From: Chthoniobacter sp.
GTDB lineage: Bacteria; Verrucomicrobiota; Verrucomicrobiia; Chthoniobacterales; Chthoniobacteraceae
Direction: 5' to 3'
DNA length: 32,958 bases
Assembly: GCA_028293645.1 (NCBI GenBank)
Contig: JAQGOK010000103.1
Location: 1 to 32,958, forward strand
Below are positions 1 to 7,792 of the stretch, piece after piece (the first letter of the stretch is position 1; the number at the start of each line of letters is the position of its first letter). Position numbers and translations under genes: made by a program. The notes under the pieces were generated by a model. The model was not told the origin of the DNA and did not search any database. It worked only from the letters and a program-made list of their open reading frames with translations.

Positions 1-18
1 AGTTGCCAATAGGGATGA

Positions 19-1458
19 TCATAAAAGCGGCTCTTCGCTCCGTACTTCTCGCGACTTGCTCCGTCTCCGCAGAGCAAGCGCGCTTATACCCAGCGCCAGG
101 AGTCCACACGTGCTCGGTTCCGGCACGATCGTGAGGACACCGGTCTCGGGTTGGAAAGCGCCCTGGTAGGTTCCCGAAGAGAACACGATGTTCGCGAACG
201 TTCCCGAACGTGAAGTAAAGCCGTTGAATAGGTCGAAGATGTCGCCTTCTTCCGGCTCAAAGCCATTAAGTAGCACAATCCTCAAGGTCCCGCCGTAAAG
301 GAGCGCGCCTGCAACATCGACGCCATCGAACTGCGTTCCGCGGAGTTCGCCGCCAAGTTCCATGCTCACCACCGCGCTGGATTCCAAACTGAGATCGCCA
401 CCGAATCGGAGCACTCCCGCACTCATCCCGGGCGAGAGTGTTCCCTGGACCGTCGTCTTCCCTTCGATGAGTCCGGAGCCTCCCAAAGTGCCGCCGGTGA
501 GGACCGAAGTCGTGCCGATGGTTCGCTCCTGGGTCACTTCGTCTTCCATTAACACGTCAGTCACGCTGCCCATCACGTTGCCGTTCACGAGTAAGGTTCC
601 GGCCGCTACCGTGATCGTGCCCGCGAGGTTGCTTTCAACTGCCGTCAGGATGGTCGTGCCGGGTCCATTGTGCTCCACATTCAAAAAGCCGTTAACCGTC
701 TTTAAACCCTTCAGCCTCGGTGCAAACGCGAGCGAGTCATTCGTATGGTTAAACACGACCGTGCCCCGACCTTCGCCATTGTAGATTTCCCTCGCGCTGA
801 GTGTTCCGGCCAATCCTCCGTCTCCGATCAGGAGGTTGCCTTCCGAAACAGGATGGTTCGCCAGTTGCACCCGTCCGTCTCCATTCTGCACGGTTAAGTT
901 GCCGGTGTTCTGCAATCGGATAGTGCCGTCGCCGTTGCCGCCGACCACCATTTCCGATCCTGTCACCCGCCAGCTGGAACCAGCACCATCCACGGTTGCC
1001 ACCCCAACGCCGAGATAGTCGCTCCCGATGGGACCGCCGAAGCTGGTAAGTCTGCCGCCACTTAGGATATTCAATCTGCCGGTGGCGTTGAGAGCGCCGA
1101 CAATCATCGTCGTGAAGTTCGCGACTCCGCCGCCAGTTACTTCCAGCGTCCCACTCGTGTTTTGAGCGGAGCCGAGATAAACGTAGGGAATGTTCGGACC
1201 GGACGCCGTGGTGATGGAAGCGATGCCGCCGTTGTCAATCTTAGCGTCAAGACTGGAGCTAGGTGCGCCCAAACTCCACTTCGTGGAATCGAAGAAGTCT
1301 CCGGTCGGCGCCGCCCAGAAGGTTGCCGGTCTGTCGGCGCGAACGATCCCTGTGAGTAGCCCGCTTCCCGAAAGCAGAGTAAGCAGGGCGGTTCTCCAGA
1401 GCTGGTTCGTGGTGGCGTGAGGTTCGGCGGTGCGCAGCGGACGGTGTGAAAGGTTCAA
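19..1458 (-). CDS. PEP-CTERM surface protein with autotransporter-type beta-strand repeats
   Basis: This is a 479-residue exported protein, probably displayed on the cell surface or in extracellular matrix. An N-terminal hydrophobic segment (about residues 20-42, ending near VRAD) acts as a signal peptide. Residues about 95-215 hold Gly/Asn-rich repeats of the T5SS/PEP-CTERM-associated type, and residues about 265-345 resemble the autotransporter-associated beta-strand repeat. The C-terminus has a sorting signal: VPEPS at 445-449, a hydrophobic helix, then RRR. Known family behaviour is cleavage at PEP by an exosortase. Twelve residues follow the basic cluster, a longer tail than usual. The start codon is TTG, with no ATG upstream and no clear ribosome site, so the N-terminus is uncertain. 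It lies 65 nt downstream of the multicopper oxidase on the same strand and may be the last gene of that run. Its molecular function is not known. Confidence 0.85.
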   Translation of the reverse strand: MNLSHRPLRTAEPHATTNQLWRTALLTLLSGSGLLTGIVRADRPATFWAAPTGDFFDSTKWSLGAPSSSLDAKIDNGGIASITTASGPNIPYVYLGSAQNTSGTLEVTGGGVANFTTMIVGALNATGRLNILSGGRLTSFGGPIGSDYLGVGVATVDGAGSSWRVTGSEMVVGGNGDGTIRLQNTGNLTVQNGDGRVQLANHPVSEGNLLIGDGGLAGTLSAREIYNGEGRGTVVFNHTNDSLAFAPRLKGLKTVNGFLNVEHNGPGTTILTAVESNLAGTITVAAGTLLVNGNVMGSVTDVLMEDEVTQERTIGTTSVLTGGTLGGSGLIEGKTTVQGTLSPGMSAGVLRFGGDLSLESSAVVSMELGGELRGTQFDGVDVAGALLYGGTLRIVLLNGFEPEEGDIFDLFNGFTSRSGTFANIVFSSGTYQGAFQPETGVLTIVPEPSTCGLLALGISALALRRRSKSREVRSEEPLL

Positions 1459-1523
1459 GATAGGTGTTTAGCTAATGAGAGCGTGTGACGTGAGGTGAAG
1501 CCGTTCGACTTCCAAGACGATCC

Positions 1524-3041
1524 TCAGGGCTTTGGAAGAACCTGGAATTCGCCCATCATCGCGAAGTCTTCGTGTTCGAGATTATGGCAGTGGAAGACGT
1601 ACCGTCCCGTGTACTTACCGAACTTCACAAGGATCGTGACCTCGCTGGCTGGTGGCACGACGACAGTATCTTTCCAGCCGAACTCAGATGGCTCCTGCGG
1701 GACTCCATTGATGTTCACCACCTGAAACTGCACCAAATGGAGGTGCATCGGATGCGGGTGGTTGGTGGGATTGATGAAGTTCCAATGTTCAAGGCTATCA
1801 ACGACCGGCGACGCGAGCGGAGCGTTCGCGGAGTCATACGCTTTGCCGTTGATCGTCCAGATGAGCGCGCCATCAATTGTCTGCCGGGCCAGGGTAAAGT
1901 CCCGCACGATTACGGATTCGCTTTCCGCAAGCTCTTCCCAAGGTTGAAGGAATGCCGGAACTTTCCTGGTTTCTTTCACCCGTTTGGTCACATCGAAGCG
2001 CATGATGGCAGCCGTGGATCCGGCGCCGTTTAGATTCTGCAAGACTACCTGGGACCCTAGTGGCAGCTTTGTGAAGTCGATGATGATGTCGGCGCGCTCG
2101 GAAGGAGCGAGATCAAGACTGACCAATGTCTTGGGCCGCTGCAGTAGCCCGCCATCCGTTCCGATTTGGATGAGCGGATCTCCGCTACTCAGAGCTAGCT
2201 TGTAGGTCCGGGAGTTTGAGCCATTGAGGACGCGAAAACGGTAGAGCGCCGTCTCAACTGGCATGAAAGGTTGGACGACTCCATTGACCAGGAGGTTGTC
2301 TCCCTGGAACCCCGCCTCCACCGTTGGGGGATTGAGCGCGTAGAGGAACTGGCCGTCCAGGCCGAAGCTACGATCCTGGATAATCAACGGAACCTCGCGT
2401 GCGCCGCTGGGTAGCTTCAGCTTTGCTTCGATGGATGCGTCGCGCAGCAAGTAGAGTCCGGCGAGTCCTTTGAGCACCCGCTCTCCCGTTTTCCCATGCG
2501 TGTGGTCATGATACCAAAGGGCGCAGGCGCGCTGTTGGTTGGGGTAGAGATACTCACGAGTTCCACCGCCGAAAGGGATACCGTCATTCGGGTGCCCATC
2601 GCTGTCCGGTGCCACCTCAGCTCCGTGAAGGTGAACCGCCGGCAGCATATGCGCCATCTCCCCTGTTTCATGGCCATCGTGGCTCATCGGCAGGTTATTA
2701 GTCTGCACGATTGAGACGGCGCGCTTTTTGTGAGCGACGATCGTTGGTCCTGGAAAGATTCCATTGTATCCCCAGATCTCCGTCGCGGGCAGGTCACGGT
2801 GACACTTCACCGATCCCACTTGCATGGTCATCGCGTAGGTATCGACCTTCTTGACTGTCTTCGGCTTCAGCACCGGCGGAATGCGCAAGGCATCAACGAA
2901 CGGAGCAAGGCCAGTAATCGCTGAGGTCGTGATGCCGTCGTGTCCATGGCTTTGCGCAAACGTCCGTAGCCGCGGAAGGCATAGGGCAGCACCCGCAAAG
3001 GTCACCAGTTGACGCAAAAACTTGCGGCGGGGAAGTCTCAT
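1524..3041 (-). CDS. CotA-like multicopper oxidase with twin-arginine signal
   Basis: This is a 505-residue laccase-type oxidase that should couple one-electron oxidation of phenols, metal ions or similar substrates to reduction of O2 to water. All four copper motifs are visible: HLHG at 137-140, HDH at 178-180, HPMHLH at about 430-435 and HCHNLEHEDFAMM from 484, which includes the type 1 Cys. The SDGHP and YPNQQ...LWYHDH context resembles the Bacillus CotA/bilirubin oxidase group. The N-terminus carries RRKFLR followed by a hydrophobic stretch, consistent with Tat export of a folded, copper-loaded protein. I place the start at the ATG at 3041. It overlaps the upstream gene's stop by one base (TGATG), so translation is probably coupled. 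Upstream neighbours include a cupredoxin and a galactose-oxidase-like protein, which suggests a shared copper-dependent role. The substrate cannot be told from sequence. Confidence 0.93.
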   Translation of the reverse strand: MRLPRRKFLRQLVTFAGAALCLPRLRTFAQSHGHDGITTSAITGLAPFVDALRIPPVLKPKTVKKVDTYAMTMQVGSVKCHRDLPATEIWGYNGIFPGPTIVAHKKRAVSIVQTNNLPMSHDGHETGEMAHMLPAVHLHGAEVAPDSDGHPNDGIPFGGGTREYLYPNQQRACALWYHDHTHGKTGERVLKGLAGLYLLRDASIEAKLKLPSGAREVPLIIQDRSFGLDGQFLYALNPPTVEAGFQGDNLLVNGVVQPFMPVETALYRFRVLNGSNSRTYKLALSSGDPLIQIGTDGGLLQRPKTLVSLDLAPSERADIIIDFTKLPLGSQVVLQNLNGAGSTAAIMRFDVTKRVKETRKVPAFLQPWEELAESESVIVRDFTLARQTIDGALIWTINGKAYDSANAPLASPVVDSLEHWNFINPTNHPHPMHLHLVQFQVVNINGVPQEPSEFGWKDTVVVPPASEVTILVKFGKYTGRYVFHCHNLEHEDFAMMGEFQVLPKP

Positions 3042-4261
3042 CAAGGTGCAGGGAAAAGGCGGGTCTGTGGGATGACTTCCAGAGGCTGGTTCGAGCTGGA
3101 CCAGCGCAGATGCATTGAGGCGTTCGCGGCCGTGTCGAAGTAATGGATGCGAATGTTGACGGGGATGCCTGCCTCCAGTGCAACCGAGCCGCTGCGATAG
3201 ATCGCGAACGTGGTGGCGACAAAGTCATCGATAACAAGCTGGCCATCGATCCAGACGCGCACTCCGCCATCGGCTTTCACTCGGATCCGATACTCCTCGG
3301 AAAACTCCGGGAGGACAGTTCCTTCCCAGTAGATGAAGAAATTGTTCGCCGGAGCGGACGGGTGGGCTTTGCCCAGTGCCCAGTTAAAATCAAGGACCGG
3401 ATCGATCCGTGAGCCCACTTGCTTGGTTAGGACGTCTTGCTTTGCGTCGTAGGCGAAATAGGTGGCCTTTAATCCGCTGCCGGCACCGAGCGCCGCGGTG
3501 ACGGTGAACTGGGATGGCGTCGAATAGGCGCTCCACGCCGCACGGTCGTCCCGGTATCGCACCTGCCATTCATAAGCGGTGGATGCCTCCAGATCGGCAA
3601 CGCGCAGTGCGGTGAGGTTTGCGGTATCTGCTCCAGTATCCAAGACCACTTCGCCCGAGCCCACGCGTCGCACAAGCCATTGACTGGCGGCGTGCGTATC
3701 GTCGAGGTCAGAATCGTTGAACGCGGTCGCCTGAAGGAGCGGGCTGTTTGAGAGCCCAGTGGCACCGGCTGCCGGCGTGGAGTTCAGCGGGGTCTCCGGC
3801 GGGGTATTAACTGTCGGATCAGCAACGCGGATCACGCCGTTCATCGCATTATCCGGCTCGCTATTCACCGCCATCCCAGCTTTCGCCAGGGCAGGCGCGC
3901 CGCCGGGTGATCCGTGCAGGCGGCAATAGTATGGGTTAACCCCTACAGTGAGGAAGGTATGCGAGAAGGTGCCCCGGTGCGGGATTGGAAGGATCGCAGG
4001 TGGTGGAGACGAATCGAAGGTGGTATCATCCGCCGTTACCGTGTGATCCGGTGCATCCGCATGCCAGACCACCGTATCTCCGGGTGCGATCACCAGGCTC
4101 CTCGGGACAAACTCGAAATCGTTAAGTCTGACTTCAAATGTCGCCGCGGTTCCCTCCGTCTGCAGGAACGAAAAGAGCACGCTGAGCGCAAGCAGCCCCC
4201 AGGCGTAGCGGCGATGATACGCGCCGGGAGGAACAGAAGGATGAGGCGAGAACTCTGGCAT
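3041..4261 (-). CDS. Secreted cupredoxin-PA14 fusion protein
   Basis: This is a 406-residue exported protein with two recognisable modules. After a signal peptide (about 20-40) comes a plastocyanin-like cupredoxin at about 42-133. It has a complete type 1 copper ligand set: His73 (DHTV), Cys113 and His116 (YYCRLHG) and Met130. A fibronectin-III-like linker follows (about 150-255; the motif TAYEWQVRYRD is typical). A C-terminal PA14-type domain at about 262-404 contains YWEG, VKADGGVRVWIDG and a closing LRW segment; PA14 modules commonly bind carbohydrate. I infer a sugar-tethered electron carrier, either feeding electrons to the multicopper oxidase encoded immediately downstream or accepting them from a partner. 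Its stop overlaps the oxidase start by one base. Known family properties support copper binding; the pairing with the oxidase is inference from gene order. Confidence 0.88.
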   Translation of the reverse strand: MPEFSPHPSVPPGAYHRRYAWGLLALSVLFSFLQTEGTAATFEVRLNDFEFVPRSLVIAPGDTVVWHADAPDHTVTADDTTFDSSPPPAILPIPHRGTFSHTFLTVGVNPYYCRLHGSPGGAPALAKAGMAVNSEPDNAMNGVIRVADPTVNTPPETPLNSTPAAGATGLSNSPLLQATAFNDSDLDDTHAASQWLVRRVGSGEVVLDTGADTANLTALRVADLEASTAYEWQVRYRDDRAAWSAYSTPSQFTVTAALGAGSGLKATYFAYDAKQDVLTKQVGSRIDPVLDFNWALGKAHPSAPANNFFIYWEGTVLPEFSEEYRIRVKADGGVRVWIDGQLVIDDFVATTFAIYRSGSVALEAGIPVNIRIHYFDTAANASMHLRWSSSNQPLEVIPQTRLFPAP

Positions 4262-4297
4262 GATATAACAGCCTGGAGATCCAGTCGGAGGGATTGG

Positions 4298-4972
4298 CTA
4301 CTGCGTATTCTCCGCTACCCATTTCTGCAACGGCCCCTCCCACTGAGCCGGGTGCGGGCCATAGTCTTTGTCCAAATATGCTTCGAAGATCTCGCGAATC
4401 TCCTGCTTCTCGGCCTCACTGGTAGAGGTGCGCATCATCTCGAGGAGATTCGGCAGCCGGATCTCCTCGCCGCGCGTCAGCGAATCGTTCATCACCGCCA
4501 CCCGCATCTCGGGAGATCTCGCCAACTGTAGGAGCTGATTGCGACGGTTGAGGTACTCCGCATCCGGGATCAAGGTTGTTGCATTCTCCATGGCAAGAGT
4601 CTGCGCATCGGGTGGCAGAGTCGGGATCATGGCGAGCAGACGCTCCACCTTCGCGTGATCCGTGAGGCCCTTTACCGCGACCAGGTCGAGGACGCCTTGT
4701 TCGGAAGGATCACGTTTGGGGTTGCTCGAGAACTCTTCTGGAGAGCTAGCTTCAGGTGAAAGCAGGCCATTGAAGGTCTTGGGCGGTGTCATCACGACCT
4801 CCATCGCGCCTTCTTTGGAAGCCGCGTTGGACGCGGGGAGTAAATCCGCCTTTTCGCTGACGGGTGCCGGTGCGGAAAGGCCGGAAGCGGGAGCGTTCAA
4901 GTAATAGACCACCCCTCCAACAAGGGCGATAACAACGGTCAGAAAGGCGGTGAAAAGAGGGAGTTTCTTCAT
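4298..4972 (-). CDS. Membrane-anchored hypothetical protein in the copper oxidase run
   Basis: This is a 224-residue protein that I do not recognise. One N-terminal membrane segment (about residues 5-27) is followed by a Pro/Ala/Ser-rich linker (about 28-95). The C-terminal half (about 95-224) is predicted by eye to be mainly helical, rich in Leu, Glu and Ala, and may fold as HEAT-like or other helical pairs. There are no cysteines and no obvious metal-binding motif. It starts with ATG at 4972 and ends 36 nt before the cupredoxin-PA14 gene on the same strand, so co-transcription is likely. An anchored periplasmic helical domain could be an assembly or scaffold factor for the neighbouring copper proteins, but that is only context. 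Confidence 0.75.
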   Translation of the reverse strand: MKKLPLFTAFLTVVIALVGGVVYYLNAPASGLSAPAPVSEKADLLPASNAASKEGAMEVVMTPPKTFNGLLSPEASSPEEFSSNPKRDPSEQGVLDLVAVKGLTDHAKVERLLAMIPTLPPDAQTLAMENATTLIPDAEYLNRRNQLLQLARSPEMRVAVMNDSLTRGEEIRLPNLLEMMRTSTSEAEKQEIREIFEAYLDKDYGPHPAQWEGPLQKWVAENTQ

Positions 4973-5063
4973 GGTTGATTCGGGGCAAAGAAAGGGAAAA
5001 GCAGATAACAGGAAGGGGAAGAACGGCGGCAGAGCCGCGGGAACGTTCCAGAGGGGGGAAGCG

Positions 5064-5094
5064 GGTGGAGCGGCCGACGAGCGGCCGCTCCACC
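5064..5094 (-). terminator. Strong GC-rich hairpin between the oxidase gene and its downstream run
   Basis: A perfect 12-bp inverted repeat (5064-5075 with 5083-5094, stem beginning GGTGGAGCGGCC) encloses a 7-nt loop. It begins 29 nt past the stop of the galactose-oxidase-like gene and lies 91 nt before the next start on the same strand. No T-run follows on the minus strand; the flank is C-rich. It is therefore not a textbook intrinsic terminator. It could be an mRNA-stabilising or attenuating structure, or a copy of a dispersed palindrome. Confidence 0.5.
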
Positions 5095-5122
5095 GAACTT
5101 ACACGGGGTGAACCCCAGGACT

Positions 5123-7792
5123 TTACCTGGCGGCGACCGTTAGCAGCTTCGCCTTCTTGAGCGCCTTGATGCGCTTGTCGATTTCGGCGCCTACTGCGGT
5201 CACCTTTGCGATGCTTGGAACACCTGCGTTATCCAGGATGAACAAGTAGTAGTAACCACCGACTGCCGTGGCCGGCATCTTGGGCGGATACACCGTCAGG
5301 CTCACCATGCCGTCCGCAGACTTGCCAGCCTTGAAGTCCACCTTGACGTAGCGCACGTCGGTATTCAGCGAATGCGACATTGAACCCGTGCGGATCAGCG
5401 TTACCGCTTTGATGCCCTTCTTTGAGAAGGCCTTCACCGCGAATGGCTTGCCGTAGGTAACAGTCTCCGGGCCCGTCACGATGACCGGACGCTCAGCCGG
5501 CTGTCCGGACGCAGGATCAAACAGGTATGGAGGCGTGAAGATCTGGCCGCAAGGAACGCCCAGATCGGAATCGCCCAACGGTGCGGCAGGATCGCCTGCA
5601 CGGACCAGACCGTTACGGTTTTGTCCGCCGAGATAAACCGTTCCATCCGGCATGAGCTGGATGATGCCGTGTTCGTCACGTGGGATCAGCGACTTGGCCA
5701 GCATGTTGCACATATCCATGGCGGGCATAGCCAGAGGGCTATCGCTGTCTTTCGGAATAAAGTGCTGCAGGTGGAGGCTATGGTTCTCAATCAAGCCGAC
5801 TCCGGCGCGGGTTCCGCGGTTGCCGCCGTTTCCTCCGAGCAGGACGGTCGTGCCATCCGGCAATGGGGTGGCGTAATTCTGCCGGCCGGGCTGATAGAGC
5901 TTTGCGGTCGAGACTGTCCACGCTGGGGCTACACCCGGCGTGGGGTCCTTCTTGCTAACCACTTTGCTCAAACCTTCGAAGCGGATCTGTTCGATCTGAT
6001 CCGAGGTCGGAGTGTTAGCCGTGCCGTCGCCGGCAATCTGACCACCGAAATGGGTCAGCGTGTGGCTGATCACCTTGCCCAGCTTGTCCAGCTTCATCAG
6101 GTTGGAGTTTCCAGTGAAGGAGGTGTGGCTGTTCGCCGCGTTGCTAAGGAAGGTGAGGTATTTGCCTTCCCGCACCTGCGGGGTATTCACGTCTGGATCC
6201 TTCAACGCACCCTGCACGTCCAGGAGCCACATATTATGGTAACCGTTATCACGGATCGCGCTATCGGTGACACCATTCGGCACGTCTTCGAGAAGCTTGC
6301 CGTCATTGATACCGACCTTCCAGTCGTCGCGGCCGACGCCGGTTTGTACGACCAGACCGTTGGGATACCAGGCGCCAGTGAAGAGGCGTGCGTTTTCCAG
6401 TGCAGTCATGGTGTCCAGTGTGCCGTTATAGACTTCGGGGACGGGCTGCTTGACGCGGCTGTTGAGGAAGGCGGTGTCGCCGTTGCCCTTCATGAAGCCG
6501 GCGAGGTGCGCGGTGGGAGGCAGGTCCGGATAGAGCTCCGGATTCTGGGCCTTTGCGTCGATGAAAGGCTTCATCGCGAGGGTCGTCGGAGTAGGGTTGC
6601 CGGTCGTCGGCTCTTCCGGGTACTTGGATTCGTCTCGATCCCAGCCCGAGTAAACCAGAAGGCGGTTGCCAGGCAGGGCCACCTGGCCTGGATACCAGCG
6701 AGCGTAACGCATATCCGAAGGAATGCGCGTCGGCTGTGTTACCGTCCCGTTCGCGCCCATAAGGCGGATGGCCTCGTAGCCCGGAGTCTGCGAATAGTGC
6801 GGGAACTCCGGGGTCGTGGGGAGTAATACGTGTGGATCGCAGTCGGGAAGATAGAACTTGAAGATATCCGAGGCGGGCAAACCTGCAGCGGCGAGGCGCT
6901 GAATCTCCGCCTGATAGTAGTTCTCAAAGTAGGGATCCGCTGGATCGGAACCGAAGAGATCGCGCATGCACGAGACGGGGCGAGGCGCCCATGATTCGAG
7001 GTCCGCGTCGAAGATCTGGATGCGATACATCCCGTTCTGGCTGTTCAAATCATGACCACCGGCGAATACCGCGCGCCCATCTTCGAGCGTCGCAAAGCCA
7101 GGGCAGTACATGTCGTAGTTGAGACCCTTGGAGAAGCCCATGTCCTTGAACGCGGGCAGGTTGACCTCGGCGTCGGAGTTGTCCAGCAAGGCCGCCGAAT
7201 GGATCGGTGCGCCGAAGTTATACTTAAAGGCGGCTGGGTGGTTCATGTCCCAGAGCTGAGTCATCTCGCGCGTCTGGTCCACCCGGATCCGGGTGGGCAC
7301 GCTCTGACTTACATCGTGAATGATGTTATACCCGCCGTAAGCGAACTGCTGAAAGGAGCGCCGCATCGACGAGTTGAATTGGTTGGCCGCACTCGAGAAG
7401 GCGGTTAGTCCTGTCGAGGGATTCGGGTTATCAATCAGAAAGTGGATAACATCAGGATTGGCTACCTCGTCCGCGCGGTAGGCGGAGTGCCGATGGAACA
7501 TGAGCATGCCGGGCTTCTGGGCTCCACGCTTCCAGACGAGCGTATTGTGGACGCTCATCGTGTGCATCGGCAGCAAAGGACCCACTTCGCCGTCTTTGGT
7601 TGGGTCCGTCTCCGTATCAGGCAGCAATCCCGTCTGGCCGACTGGGAAAACCTCGGGGAAAACGATATCGCCGTCGTGAGCATCCACTCTGGAAACTCCT
7701 GTGAGTGTCGTTGCGATCGCAACACTGAGGATGAACCGGGTGGCTTTGCGCTGACCTGCGGGGCGGATGCACTGGGTGCGTGGACTTTTCAT
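5123..7792 (-). CDS. Galactose-oxidase-like (copper radical oxidase family) secreted protein with DUF1929 C-terminus
   Basis: This is an 889-residue protein counted from the ATG at 7792. A longer ORF to 7879 exists, but the 7792 start puts a normal signal peptide (ending VDA, then HDGD) near the N-terminus. The body aligns with galactose/glyoxal oxidases, which oxidise alcohols or aldehydes to give H2O2 using a Cys-Tyr-crosslinked copper radical. DMYCPG (Cys230) matches galactose oxidase Cys228. RWYPG (Tyr367) matches Tyr272. REH-type RDEHGII (Glu707, His708) matches the Tyr495-His496 pair, and SMSHSLNTD (His807) matches His581. The axial Tyr495 position is therefore Glu here, so activity may be altered or absent. 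About 90 extra residues sit between Cys230 and Tyr367. The C-terminal DUF1929 beta domain is at about 745-870. The protein is longer than usual (roughly 500-650) and has an N-terminal extension I cannot assign. Two copper proteins are encoded downstream on the same strand. Confidence 0.88.
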   Translation of the reverse strand: MKSPRTQCIRPAGQRKATRFILSVAIATTLTGVSRVDAHDGDIVFPEVFPVGQTGLLPDTETDPTKDGEVGPLLPMHTMSVHNTLVWKRGAQKPGMLMFHRHSAYRADEVANPDVIHFLIDNPNPSTGLTAFSSAANQFNSSMRRSFQQFAYGGYNIIHDVSQSVPTRIRVDQTREMTQLWDMNHPAAFKYNFGAPIHSAALLDNSDAEVNLPAFKDMGFSKGLNYDMYCPGFATLEDGRAVFAGGHDLNSQNGMYRIQIFDADLESWAPRPVSCMRDLFGSDPADPYFENYYQAEIQRLAAAGLPASDIFKFYLPDCDPHVLLPTTPEFPHYSQTPGYEAIRLMGANGTVTQPTRIPSDMRYARWYPGQVALPGNRLLVYSGWDRDESKYPEEPTTGNPTPTTLAMKPFIDAKAQNPELYPDLPPTAHLAGFMKGNGDTAFLNSRVKQPVPEVYNGTLDTMTALENARLFTGAWYPNGLVVQTGVGRDDWKVGINDGKLLEDVPNGVTDSAIRDNGYHNMWLLDVQGALKDPDVNTPQVREGKYLTFLSNAANSHTSFTGNSNLMKLDKLGKVISHTLTHFGGQIAGDGTANTPTSDQIEQIRFEGLSKVVSKKDPTPGVAPAWTVSTAKLYQPGRQNYATPLPDGTTVLLGGNGGNRGTRAGVGLIENHSLHLQHFIPKDSDSPLAMPAMDMCNMLAKSLIPRDEHGIIQLMPDGTVYLGGQNRNGLVRAGDPAAPLGDSDLGVPCGQIFTPPYLFDPASGQPAERPVIVTGPETVTYGKPFAVKAFSKKGIKAVTLIRTGSMSHSLNTDVRYVKVDFKAGKSADGMVSLTVYPPKMPATAVGGYYYLFILDNAGVPSIAKVTAVGAEIDKRIKALKKAKLLTVAAR

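Noticed and set aside
5621-6826. Plus-strand open frame of 401 codons opposite the oxidase gene
   Set aside because: The minus-strand frame carries the galactose-oxidase motifs. The plus frame shows no domain or signal.
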